A stretch of 23,067 bases of DNA from JANRJY01 sp033763735. Lineage in GTDB: Bacteria > Bacteroidota > Bacteroidia > Cytophagales > UBA9547. The position numbers and the translations under genes are program-made. The notes below the pieces were generated by a model that did no database searches, had not been told where the DNA came from, and saw nothing but the letters and a program-made list of their open reading frames with translations. The DNA lies in contig JANRJY010000012.1 of NCBI GenBank assembly GCA_033763735.1, positions 1 through 23,067 of the forward strand. Direction: 5' to 3'. Each line of letters starts with the position of its first letter. Positions within the stretch are counted from its first letter, which is position 1. Below, piece by piece: positions 15,568-22,991 of this stretch.

Positions 15568-16902
15568 ATGAAGAATTTAAATTTATTTATTGCATTATTT
15601 GGTCTTTTACAAATACTCAATGCCCAAAATCCTATTTCTCCGGAAGGTGTTTTTATTGCAGACCCTGCCGGTCATACATGGAAAGATGGCAAATTATACA
15701 TTTATGGATCCTTGGATGAAAGTCCAAATTATTTTTGTTCTACCAATCATCATGTGCTTTCAACTTCAGATTTGTTAACCTGGACTTTGCACAAAAATGT
15801 ATTTGCAAGTAAAGGTCCAAATGATCAGGTAAGTTACAACGATCAAATTTTGTACGCGCCTGATTGTCATTATCGTGATGGGAAATACTACTTATACTAT
15901 TGCCAACCGGATACCGCTGCCGAAGGTGTAGCAGTGTCAGAATCACCTACAGGGCCATTTGTAAAAGGCGAAAGAATGCTTTTGAAAGGTAAAAATGAAA
16001 TAGACCCGGGAGCATTTACGGATGACGATGGCACCAGTTATTATGTATGGGGACAGTTCGGTATGAAAATGGCCAAACTCAAGCCCAATATGAAACAAAT
16101 AGATGAATCATCGATTGTGGAAAATGTAATAACCGAAAAGGAACATTTTTTTCATGAAGGTGCTCATATGGTTAAGCGTAATGGTATATATTATCTTATA
16201 TATGCACATCAAGGTCGTAAAAATATGCCAAGTTGTATAGGCTATGCAATGAGCAAATCACCAATGGGTCCATACAAATATGGCGGAGTAATAATTGATA
16301 ATGATGGATGTGACCCCAATAATTGGAATAATCATGGGTCAATTGTTGAGTTTCAAAAGAAATGGTATGTGCTATACCATAGAACTACCAATGGGGCAAT
16401 TTCTATGCGTAAAGCATGTATAGAACCAATTACTTTTAACTCGGATGGTACAATTAATGAGGTTGAAATGACTTCTCAGGGAGCGGGGGCTCCTTTAAGT
16501 GCATTTCAAACGATTGAGGCTCGAAGAGCAGCTTTATTATTCGGAACTTCGAAGGTAATTATGGACTATAAACTTAATGAAGTAGTAGGTGATATTAGTG
16601 TTTCTGACAAAATGGTATTCAAATACATTGACTTTGGGAAAGGTGCTGACAGCCTAATTATTAAAGTAAAACTTGGAAAACTCGAAGGTGGATTTAATAT
16701 TCATTTGGATCAGCCTTGGGGGCCTTGGAAGGGATATGTGCATTTTCCTCCTGCGACTAATACAGACAGATGGGAAACTTTAAAAACAAAAATTCAACCC
16801 ATTACAGGTGTGCATGCAGTGTGGTTTAAGTTCTATGGTAAAAATGTTAGTGAGCCATTCTTTCAAATAGATGAGTTTGTATTTGTCCCAAAAACCAAAT
16901 AA
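15568..16902 (+). CDS. Secreted glycoside hydrolase family 43 enzyme with C-terminal CBM6-like module
   Basis: A 444-residue protein with a signal peptide of about 20 residues ending LNAQ. The GH43 five-bladed propeller covers about residues 22-320 and has all three catalytic acids at the expected places: Asp32 (FIADPAGHTW, general base), Asp146 (NEIDPGAF, pKa modulator) and Glu197 (HEGAHMVK, general acid). IYYLIYAHQG and GPYKYGGVI are further family landmarks. GH43 enzymes are mostly alpha-L-arabinofuranosidases, beta-xylosidases or arabinanases; I cannot choose among these. The last 110 or so residues (FNIHLDQPWGPWKGYVHFP to FFQIDEFVFV) look like a CBM6-type beta sandwich. There is no T9SS tail, so a periplasmic site is likely. 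It is transcribed away from the HTCS and probably belongs to the same regulated glycan-use locus. Confidence 0.92.
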   Translation: MKNLNLFIALFGLLQILNAQNPISPEGVFIADPAGHTWKDGKLYIYGSLDESPNYFCSTNHHVLSTSDLLTWTLHKNVFASKGPNDQVSYNDQILYAPDCHYRDGKYYLYYCQPDTAAEGVAVSESPTGPFVKGERMLLKGKNEIDPGAFTDDDGTSYYVWGQFGMKMAKLKPNMKQIDESSIVENVITEKEHFFHEGAHMVKRNGIYYLIYAHQGRKNMPSCIGYAMSKSPMGPYKYGGVIIDNDGCDPNNWNNHGSIVEFQKKWYVLYHRTTNGAISMRKACIEPITFNSDGTINEVEMTSQGAGAPLSAFQTIEARRAALLFGTSKVIMDYKLNEVVGDISVSDKMVFKYIDFGKGADSLIIKVKLGKLEGGFNIHLDQPWGPWKGYVHFPPATNTDRWETLKTKIQPITGVHAVWFKFYGKNVSEPFFQIDEFVFVPKTK

Positions 16903-16999
16903 ATATTAATTAGTTATATTTTGTATTTATTTAAATATTATTAAGTTATATAAGTTAAAATAATTGTTGCATCTTTGTTGGCTCATTTAAATATTAATT

Positions 17000-17362
17000 T
17001 TGAAGACAAATAATAGACCGGCAAAATCATCGAAAGCAGCCCTTGAAGAAAAGGCATTGCTTCAGCAAAAATTATTTTTAAGAAGAATTAAATTATATCC
17101 GCCTACCACTTGGAAAGCAATTGAAAAATGGGGACGTGAAACTGAAAATTTAACGCTTCGTATGCAATCCGTAGCTTTTACCATTTCGGGAAGAGTACGT
17201 ACAAATTCAAACTTTGAAGGACTTGAAGTTCAAAACGGGATAGCCATATTGGATATGGTAGCTGAAAAAGCACCTGAATTGCTTATTGAAGTAGAACCAA
17301 AAACATTTCCAAATGGACCAAAATTGCCTTCTTCAAATCAGATGAGCAATGTTTTGGCCTAA
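17000..17362 (+). CDS. Hypothetical small basic protein (TTG start)
   Basis: A 120-residue protein I do not recognise. No ATG or GTG is available near the 5' end: an in-frame TAA lies at 16988-16990, so the TTG at 17000 is the likely start. Residues about 1-60 are highly charged and probably helical (KAALEEKALLQQKLFLRRIK, PPTTWKAIEKWGRETENLTL). The middle part, VAFTISGRVRTNSNFEGLEVQNG, is more strand-like and the C terminus is Pro/Ser-rich. There is no signal peptide, membrane segment or known motif. Codon use looks like its neighbours. It stands alone between the GH43 gene and the thioesterase operon and is closed by a very strong terminator, which supports it being a real, well-expressed single gene. 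Confidence 0.7.
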   Translation: MKTNNRPAKSSKAALEEKALLQQKLFLRRIKLYPPTTWKAIEKWGRETENLTLRMQSVAFTISGRVRTNSNFEGLEVQNGIAILDMVAEKAPELLIEVEPKTFPNGPKLPSSNQMSNVLA

Positions 17363-17387
17363 AAAACCTTTTATTTACAACATCATT

Positions 17388-17424
17388 AAAAAACGCATTT
17401 GAATTGAATTCAAATGCGTTTTTT
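17388..17424 (+). terminator. Strong intrinsic terminator after the small hypothetical gene
   Basis: AAAAAACGCATTTGAATT and AATTCAAATGCGTTTTTT are perfect 18-bp complements separated by a single G, so the real hairpin has a CGCATTTGAA core and a small loop. It ends in a T6 tract followed by GTTTTTG. The A and T runs on both sides mean it could also work in the minus direction, but there it would face no gene. Confidence 0.85.
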
Positions 17425-17497
17425 GTTTTTGTACTTTGAACAAGTTCTTTGTCATTAATTTAAGAAGTTTTTTATAACCTCATCCTAAATCCTTCTC

Positions 17498-17515
17498 TCC
17501 CGAAAGCTTTCGGGA
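17498..17515. repeat. Palindrome TCCCGAAAGCTTTCGGGA (dispersed-repeat type)
   Basis: A perfect 18-nt palindrome flanked by CCTTCTC on the left and AACAAGG on the right, which adds partial pairing. It resembles GC-richer intergenic palindromes that recur in Bacteroidota genomes next to AT-rich DNA. It is followed by no T run, so a terminator role is unlikely. The rest of 17425-17620 holds nothing else I can name. Confidence 0.55.
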
Positions 17516-17620
17516 ACAAGGACTTTTGTATCTTAAGTTAATGCCATTGATGATAAATTGAAAAAAGCATAAGGATTACTCCTTTTTTAACAATATTTTT
17601 ATGTTTTGAAATAAATTCTG

Positions 17621-18139
17621 ATGATGTCGAAATCAAAATTTGCTAGGGAATCCTATACTACCATGACTGAGATGGTATTGCCAAATGATACTAACACCCT
17701 TAATAATCTTATGGGTGGACGTATGCTTCATTGGATTGACGTTGCAGGAGCCATTTCTGCACAAAAACACTGTAATCATGTAGTGGTAACGGCTTCAGTA
17801 GACAATGTTTCTTTTAAAGAACCCATCAAATTGGGAAATATTGTAACCCTAATTGCCAAAGTTACCCGTGCATTTAATGCATCCATGGAAGTGCATATTG
17901 AAGTATATTCAGAGGATATACCTAATCAAATCAAAAAGAAAACACATGATGCCTTTTATACATATGTGGCCATTGATGTCAAAGGAAAGCCGACCAGTGT
18001 GCCTGAATTGATTCCTGAAACTGAAGAAGAACTTCGTTTATTTGAAACTGCACAAAAAAGGCGACAACTTCGGTTATTACTTGCAGGTAAAATTAAGCCG
18101 AGTGAGGCAAAAGATTTAACTTCTTTTTTTAATGGCTGA
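17621..18139 (+). CDS. Acyl-CoA thioesterase, hotdog fold (YciA/BACH-like)
   Basis: A 172-residue single hotdog-fold thioesterase. It hydrolyses acyl-CoA to free acid and CoA in the cytosol, usually as a hexamer. NNLMGGRMLHWIDVAGAISAQKHC contains the family's active-site helix with the Asp of the HotDog motif. VVTASVDNVSFKEPIKLGNIVTL is the conserved beta hairpin, followed by SMEVHIEVYSED. TYVAIDVKGKP is the usual last strand. A short charged C-terminal extension (AQKRRQLRLLLAGKIKP) follows. The ORF opens with ATGATG; either can start it. It is the first gene of a tight group: its last 8 bases overlap the start of the Sua5/TsaC gene, which implies translational coupling. Confidence 0.9.
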   Translation: MMSKSKFARESYTTMTEMVLPNDTNTLNNLMGGRMLHWIDVAGAISAQKHCNHVVVTASVDNVSFKEPIKLGNIVTLIAKVTRAFNASMEVHIEVYSEDIPNQIKKKTHDAFYTYVAIDVKGKPTSVPELIPETEEELRLFETAQKRRQLRLLLAGKIKPSEAKDLTSFFNG

Positions 18140-19085
18140 AATTGGGGTTGACTTATTTAAAGCAGCGGTAATTCTAAAAAATGATGATGTAGTTGCAATT
18201 CCTACGGAAACGGTGTACGGTTTGGCTGCCAACGGACTGTCAGCGAAAGCTATTACAAAGGTTTTTGAAGTCAAAAATAGACCTGCTTTCGATCCATTAA
18301 TAGTTCATACTTCTTCTTTGGATAGAATTTTTGAATTTGTTGAAATGGTTCCCGAAAAGGCGATGACATTATTCAAACAATTTTCTCCCGGTCCTCTGAC
18401 CATTCTTTTACCCAAAAATAACATCATTCCAGATATTGTTACCTCCGGATTACCTTTGGTTGGAATAAGGATTCCCAATCATACAATAACATTAGAATTA
18501 TTAAAAGATCTCCCATTTCCATTGGCAGCTCCAAGTGCCAATCCTTTTGGATACGTAAGTCCAACACAAGCTTCGCATGTTCAGGATCAATTGGGTAACA
18601 AAATTCCTTATATTTTAGATGGAGGCAGTTGTGTTGTAGGTGTAGAGTCCACTATTGTTGGGTTTGAAGGTAACAAAACCATCATATATCGTCAGGGAGG
18701 AATTACCAAAGAAGCCATTGAAAGCACTTTAGGAGAATCCATAGAGACTCGTATTAGTTCTTCCAAACCAATGGCTCCCGGAATGCTTCAAAGTCATTAT
18801 GCACCCGGCAAAAAAATAATATTGGGTGATATTAAATCATTGATTGACAATAATATAAATAAAAAAATTGCAATACTTTCATTTGCTACTGATTTTCAAA
18901 CAGGAAATGATTATATTTTGTCAAAGACAAGTAATTTAGCGGAAGCCGCTCAAAATTTATTTGCACATTTACGAGCAATGGATGCTTTGGATATAGATGT
19001 TATATTTGCGGAATATGTCCCCAATTTAGGTATTGGAAGGGCAATAAATGACCGACTAAAAAGAGCTGCGTTTCATGAGAATTAA
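18132..19085 (+). CDS. sua5: L-threonylcarbamoyladenylate synthase (Sua5/TsaC)
   Basis: A 317-residue enzyme of the Sua5 type. It makes threonylcarbamoyl-AMP from threonine, bicarbonate and ATP, the first step of t6A37 modification of ANN-decoding tRNAs, which TsaB-TsaD-TsaE then complete. Landmarks of the YrdC domain are PTETVYGLAANG, KNRPAFDPLIVH, FSPGPLTILLPK, VGIRIPNH and PLAAPSANPFG. GVESTIVGF and IYRQGGITKEAIE complete it near residue 200. The linker APGMLQSHYAPGK leads to a C-terminal Sua5 domain of about 110 residues, so this is the long form rather than short TsaC. The start overlaps the thioesterase stop by 8 bases, and its own end overlaps the next gene by 11, so the three genes are almost certainly one transcript. 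Confidence 0.94.
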   Translation: MAEIGVDLFKAAVILKNDDVVAIPTETVYGLAANGLSAKAITKVFEVKNRPAFDPLIVHTSSLDRIFEFVEMVPEKAMTLFKQFSPGPLTILLPKNNIIPDIVTSGLPLVGIRIPNHTITLELLKDLPFPLAAPSANPFGYVSPTQASHVQDQLGNKIPYILDGGSCVVGVESTIVGFEGNKTIIYRQGGITKEAIESTLGESIETRISSSKPMAPGMLQSHYAPGKKIILGDIKSLIDNNINKKIAILSFATDFQTGNDYILSKTSNLAEAAQNLFAHLRAMDALDIDVIFAEYVPNLGIGRAINDRLKRAAFHEN

Positions 19086-20196
19086 TCAATTGTTAATTAG
19101 CTTTTTATTGATTGTAAGCCTCTTGGCAAGTGCAAATTTAACCGACTCAATATTAAGTACATCAGTTAAAAAAGAAAAAAAAGTGCGAATGGCAGGATTG
19201 CCAAACGTTTTCTATGGACCCGAAACCCGATTCGGATTAGGTGCCGATGCTTACTTGTTTTTTAAGTTACATGGAAAGGACACTGCCGCCAATTACGATT
19301 CTATTACTCGCACTTCATTTATAAAAGCTTCAATCCAAGGTACTCAAAATAAACAATATAATTTTCAAGGATTTTGGCAAGGATTTACCAATAGAGACCG
19401 AATTTTCTTTGATGGCTGGGTAGGCTATCAGCAATTTCCTCAACTTTATTGGAAACTGGGACCTAAATCACCTGACGAACCGGAAGCAATTGATTACAAG
19501 TTTGCTTGGGCTTATCAGAAATTATTGTTTAAAGCAACCAAGAATCTATATGTGGGAGGTCAATATGTGTTTTTGGAAATGTGGGATTTAAAAACCAATT
19601 TGAACGGAGTGGACATATTGCAGTCCGAAAAATTAACCGGTGGAACCAAGGGTTATGTTGGTTCAGGATTTGGTATTGCCTTGCATTACGACAATCGTAA
19701 TAATATTGTGAATTCATTAAATGGCACCTATGCTGAGTTTACTTTTCAGCAGTTTAACAAAACATTAGGTGCTTCCAATTATTGGGATTGGATGCAGATT
19801 GATATTCGTAAGTTTATCAATACTTCAAAAAAACTTAAACATGTGTTGGCATTGCAGTTCAAAGCAAACTCAGTTTTTGGTGATCCACCTTTTCTTGAAT
19901 TTAATGGAATTATGTTAAGGGGCTATTATTCAGGACGATACCGAGAACGTCATTTTATACTTTCACAAGCTGAATATCGATTTCCGGTGTACAAGCGATT
20001 CGGAATGGTAGTGTTTGGAGGGGCCGGTAATGCTACTAACACTTATATCAATTTCGATTTTAACTCCTTGAAGCCTAGTTATGGTTTAGGACTGCGATTT
20101 AAATTAATCAAGAAAGATGATGTTAACCTTCGGCTTGATTATGCCTGGGGTTATCAATCGGAGGCTTGGTATTTAAGTTTGACTGAATATTTCTAA
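19075..20196 (+). CDS. Omp85-superfamily outer-membrane barrel protein without POTRA domains
   Basis: A 373-residue protein with a signal peptide (MRINQLLISFLLIVSLLASA). After about 60 residues comes a beta barrel of the BamA/TamA surface-antigen type: FGIALHYDNRNNIVNSLNGTYAE is the typical first part of that domain, and LRGYYSGRYRERHFILSQAEYRFP holds the conserved RGY-type loop that ends in the next strand. The protein finishes with a phenylalanine (SLTEYF), the usual outer-membrane sorting signal. No POTRA repeat is visible, and at 373 residues it is far shorter than BamA, so it is not the essential assembly factor. Similar barrel-only proteins are common in Bacteroidota and mostly uncharacterised. 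It overlaps the Sua5 gene by 11 bases. A link to t6A synthesis is not apparent. Confidence 0.85.
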   Translation: MRINQLLISFLLIVSLLASANLTDSILSTSVKKEKKVRMAGLPNVFYGPETRFGLGADAYLFFKLHGKDTAANYDSITRTSFIKASIQGTQNKQYNFQGFWQGFTNRDRIFFDGWVGYQQFPQLYWKLGPKSPDEPEAIDYKFAWAYQKLLFKATKNLYVGGQYVFLEMWDLKTNLNGVDILQSEKLTGGTKGYVGSGFGIALHYDNRNNIVNSLNGTYAEFTFQQFNKTLGASNYWDWMQIDIRKFINTSKKLKHVLALQFKANSVFGDPPFLEFNGIMLRGYYSGRYRERHFILSQAEYRFPVYKRFGMVVFGGAGNATNTYINFDFNSLKPSYGLGLRFKLIKKDDVNLRLDYAWGYQSEAWYLSLTEYF

Positions 20197-20219
20197 TAAT
20201 TTATATATTAATTATCGTG

Positions 20220-20283
20220 AGATTGCTTCAGTACGTTCGCAATGACTAAAATACGCGTCATTGCGAGTGAAACGAAGCAATCT
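20220..20283. repeat. REP-like palindromic element (CGTCATTGCGAG...GAAGCAATCT type)
   Basis: The arms AGATTGCTTC...CGCAATGAC (20220-20246) and GTCATTGCGAG...GAAGCAATCT (20257-20283) pair at 22 of 27 positions around a 10-nt loop. GTCATTGCGAG and GAAGCAATCT are the core of a repeat found scattered in intergenic regions of several bacterial groups. No transposase is present. It lies 23 bp after the Omp85-like gene. Confidence 0.7.
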
Positions 20284-20324
20284 TTAAATATAAAAATGGA
20301 TTAAAAAATTACTCAAAAAGCTTT

Positions 20325-20354
20325 ACACATTACACATTACAAATTATACATTAA
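20325..20354. repeat. Short tandem repeat ACATTAC/ACATTACA run
   Basis: ACACATTACACATTACAAATTATACATTA is a degenerate run of CATTA/ACATTAC units that ends right before the TTG start of the glycosyltransferase. No coding or promoter content is seen. Confidence 0.5.
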
Positions 20355-20356
20355 AA

Positions 20357-21298
20357 TTGTTTCAAACCCCTGTTTTATTCTTAGTTTTTAATCGTCCAGA
20401 AGAAACCCAAAAGGTGTTTGCCCAACTACAAAAGTTGCAACCTTCTAAACTTTATTTAGCCGCAGACGGAGCAAGATTTCATAAGGAAGGCGAACTTGAA
20501 AAATGCAACAAGGTTAAAGAAATATTATCACATATCCATTGGACTTGTGAAGTTAAGCAATTATACAGAGAACAGAACTTAGGATGCAAAGTGGCTGTTT
20601 CAGAGGCTATTAATTGGTTTTTTGAAAACGAAAGCGAAGGAATTATTTTGGAAGATGATTGCCTTGCCGATCTTTCATTTTTTCATTTTTGTGAAATTAT
20701 GTTAGAAAAATACCGCGATAACGGACAGATTTTTCAAATATGTGGAGTTAACTTTCAAAATGGCATTCAAAGAGGCCAGGGGAGTTATTACTTTTCCTAC
20801 CTGAATCATATATGGGGATGGGCCTCCTGGAGAAGGGCATGGAAGCATTATGATATTGAGATGAAAGATTTTGACAAATTCAAACAAAATAATTCAATGG
20901 CGAAAATCTTTGAATTGCCTTTGATACAACAATATTACTTGAAAGAACTTCAAAAAGTGTATGATAACCAGCTCGATACCTGGGACTTACAGTGGACGTA
21001 TAGTGTTTGGAAGCACAATGGAATTAGTATTATCCCACAGGTAAACTTAGTTACTAATATTGGTTTTAATATGAATGCCACGCATACAACCGGTATACAT
21101 AGCACTTTAGCAAATATTCCTATTCAAAGCTTTGATATAACTAATATCATCCACCCCAATCAAATCGTAATTCAAAAAGATGCAGATACTTACACTTATT
21201 TCCAATATTTTCATCAATCAAAAGCAAAAATATGGTACACAAAATCAAGAAAATGGCTAAGAAATCAGCTTATTAGCCTAAAAATAATAAAAAAGTAA
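20357..21298 (+). CDS. Glycosyltransferase family 2-like protein (HlpA-like sugar nucleotide transferase)
   Basis: A 313-residue GT-A-type transferase. It opens with PVLFLVFNRPEETQKVF, the start of many HlpA-like putative glycosyltransferases, then has LYLAADGAR, the acidic EGIILEDDCLADLSFF that replaces the classic DxD metal-binding site, and NHIWGWASWRRAWKHYD, the conserved aromatic acceptor-side motif. The C-terminal part (ITNIIHPNQIVIQKD) is variable. No signal peptide or transmembrane helix is seen, so it probably works at the inner face of the membrane in surface polysaccharide assembly. No ATG or GTG exists between the in-frame TAA at 20291-20293 and the TTG at 20357, so TTG is the start; it places the first beta strand correctly. 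It lies alone between repeats and the next gene, not within a capsule locus. Confidence 0.85.
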   Translation: MFQTPVLFLVFNRPEETQKVFAQLQKLQPSKLYLAADGARFHKEGELEKCNKVKEILSHIHWTCEVKQLYREQNLGCKVAVSEAINWFFENESEGIILEDDCLADLSFFHFCEIMLEKYRDNGQIFQICGVNFQNGIQRGQGSYYFSYLNHIWGWASWRRAWKHYDIEMKDFDKFKQNNSMAKIFELPLIQQYYLKELQKVYDNQLDTWDLQWTYSVWKHNGISIIPQVNLVTNIGFNMNATHTTGIHSTLANIPIQSFDITNIIHPNQIVIQKDADTYTYFQYFHQSKAKIWYTKSRKWLRNQLISLKIIKK

Positions 21299-21309
21299 GA
21301 TGTAATTTT

Positions 21310-21340
21310 TTTGTAATTTCAGAAAAATAAAATACTTTTA
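21310..21340 (+). promoter_or_regulatory. Promoter of the histone-tail protein gene
   Basis: TTTG (21310-21313), 19 bp, then TACTTTTA (21333-21340) matches the Bacteroidota promoter form with one mismatch in the last base of the -7 box. The leader before the ATG would be about 14 nt. Confidence 0.5.
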
Positions 21341-21360
21341 TCTCAAATAAACCAATAGCA

Positions 21361-22068
21361 ATGACATCGATATCAAAACAAATTTTAGGCTTGGCAATCG
21401 TTTTTATTTCATTGACCAACATTTCTGCACAAAATTATAAAAAACTGAAAGTACCTACCGTTGAAGTTAGCGGAGAAGTAAATGATGCCAATGGCACGCT
21501 ATTGGGCTCCATTGATAAGGAAGGTATTATTAAAGATGCCTCCGGAAACAAAATAGCTTATATCGATGCTTTCGGAAGCACTATTGATGCCAAAACAGAA
21601 GAAAAAATCTGTAAAACCGATCAAGAAGGTAATATGCTTGCGGTGGTTAACAAAAAAGTAGTGTCTTGGAAAACGTATCATCCGGAACCGGGCATGGAAT
21701 TATGTTTAATCAAAGATTTTAAAGGAAACTTGGTTGCAGCCACTCACAAAAGGTATAAACAATTTGGCAGCAGTGTTATTTATTACTTTTTAGGCATACT
21801 AAAAACAGCAGCGCCTACTACCAATGCAGGGGCAGTGAATGCAGGAATATCGAACGAAAAAGCAGCTCAGGAATCGGTTGAAAAAACAGAAACCAAAACG
21901 GTATCAAAAACTACCAATGATGGCACTACAACTAAGTCAACCACCAAAACCACCACTAAATCATCGAAGAAAAAAACGACTACAAAAACAGTAACTAAAA
22001 AATCCGCAAAGAAAAAAGCCCCAGCCAAAAAAGCAGCTGCAAAGGGGAAGAAGAAGAAAAAAAGTTAA
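21361..22068 (+). CDS. Secreted beta-repeat protein with lysine/threonine-rich histone-like tail
   Basis: A 235-residue protein. A signal peptide of about 24 residues ends in NISAQ, so export is likely. Residues about 33-100 hold successive short beta repeats (GEVNDANGTLLGSIDKEG, IIKDASGNKIAYIDAFG, CKTDQEGNMLAVVNK) with a recurring G-x-x-x-G pattern; they resemble the '5-fold beta-flower' type domain of Bacteroidota, which I name only as a possibility. A middle stretch ends in KRYKQFGSSVIYYFLGIL. The last 65 or so residues are almost only Lys, Thr, Ser and Ala (KSTTKTTTKSSKKKTTTKT and KKKAPAKKAAAKGKKKKKS), much like the C-terminal tail of histone H1 or of bacterial histone-like proteins. An exported protein with such a tail may bind DNA, acidic polysaccharide or the cell wall. 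No frameshift is apparent; the tail is in the same frame as the rest. Confidence 0.75.
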   Translation: MTSISKQILGLAIVFISLTNISAQNYKKLKVPTVEVSGEVNDANGTLLGSIDKEGIIKDASGNKIAYIDAFGSTIDAKTEEKICKTDQEGNMLAVVNKKVVSWKTYHPEPGMELCLIKDFKGNLVAATHKRYKQFGSSVIYYFLGILKTAAPTTNAGAVNAGISNEKAAQESVEKTETKTVSKTTNDGTTTKSTTKTTTKSSKKKTTTKTVTKKSAKKKAPAKKAAAKGKKKKKS

Positions 22069-22130
22069 GGAGTTATTGAGTTGTGGAGTTATTGAGTTAA
22101 AAGTTGAGGAGTTGTTTAGTTGTTAAGTTT
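22069..22130. repeat. GAGTT-rich short tandem repeat
   Basis: GGAGTTATTGAGTT occurs at 22069-22082 and again at 22085-22098, followed by degenerate GAGGAGTTGTTTAGTTGTTAAGTT. This is the simple GAGTTGTTGAGTT-like repeat seen between genes in many Bacteroidota. It fills the gap after the histone-tail gene. Confidence 0.65.
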
Positions 22131-22142
22131 AATTTAATTTTT

Positions 22143-22946
22143 ATGAAAAAGGCACTGGTAGTTGTTATGATAGGTTTTGTTGCTGCAAGTGCTCAAAATC
22201 AAGGATTTAGTAAGGGAGATAAAACTTTGTCGTTTGGGTTGAATGGTATTAATTCAATAACCCAAAATGCTTCTCCGGCTGGTAGTTTATTATACCGGAT
22301 TTACAAAAGTGAAACAAAAGCGGTAAGGATTGGTCTAAATTTGGAGGTTTCTATAAACAATTATGCTGAACCTACTCAAAAGTTATTATATGCTTCTGCA
22401 AGTTCAAATAATGGTTATCTAAATAAGTATACTAAATATAATAGCACTACAAATAGGACAAGTGTAATGGCTGAGTTTACCTATGGTAAACAGTATCAGA
22501 TATTTAAAATAAATAAATTTGAAACTTATTTTTATGGTGATTTAGGATTTTTACTTCGATATACTTCGAATTCCAGATCAAATACATGGTCAGATTCATT
22601 ATTGGAGAATGAAGGGTCTGTTAATAATAATTCAAGTATCTATAATATACCAGGCGACTATATAAAAAGTTTTGACAATGATCTTGCATATGGAATTAGC
22701 CCAATTATAGGAGTAGGTTTTAATTATTACCTAACTGATTATATTACAGTAGGTTCCGAATTTGGATATGGTATTATGTTCACACATTCCATTATTAAAT
22801 CAAAAATCTATGAAGAGAAAAGAAGAAATTATGAAAGTGTATATGGAGGCAATGCAATATTAAATAACTACGAACTCCGAGCTAATAATTTTAGGGCATT
22901 GATACTTTTTCAATTCTTGATTTGTAGATATAATAGTCAAAAATAG
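22143..22946 (+). CDS. Outer-membrane beta-barrel protein, small porin-like family
   Basis: A 267-residue protein from the ATG at 22143, which gives a good signal peptide (MKKALVVVMIGFVAASAQ). An upstream ATG at 22104 adds 13 residues inside the GAGTT repeat and is rejected. The body has the alternating pattern of a small barrel: KTLSFGLNGINSITQN, AVRIGLNLEVSINNYA, RTSVMAEFTYGKQYQIF, FYGDLGFLLRYTS, YGISPIIGVGFNYYLTDYITVGSEFGYGI and FRALILFQFLICRY near the end. It resembles the generic PF13568/OMP_b-brl families. The ligand or role is not evident. It lies 74 bp after the histone-tail gene, with only a repeat between; the two could be co-transcribed, and the terminator at 22992 closes the unit. 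Confidence 0.8.
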   Translation: MKKALVVVMIGFVAASAQNQGFSKGDKTLSFGLNGINSITQNASPAGSLLYRIYKSETKAVRIGLNLEVSINNYAEPTQKLLYASASSNNGYLNKYTKYNSTTNRTSVMAEFTYGKQYQIFKINKFETYFYGDLGFLLRYTSNSRSNTWSDSLLENEGSVNNNSSIYNIPGDYIKSFDNDLAYGISPIIGVGFNYYLTDYITVGSEFGYGIMFTHSIIKSKIYEEKRRNYESVYGGNAILNNYELRANNFRALILFQFLICRYNSQK

Positions 22947-22991
22947 TTGGTAAACTCGCTGTAAGTCATAGATTGTCAGTTTGTTATAAAG

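Noticed and set aside
22104..22142. Upstream ATG for the last barrel gene
   Set aside because: It lies in the GAGTT repeat and adds 13 residues before a normal signal peptide that starts at the ATG at 22143.
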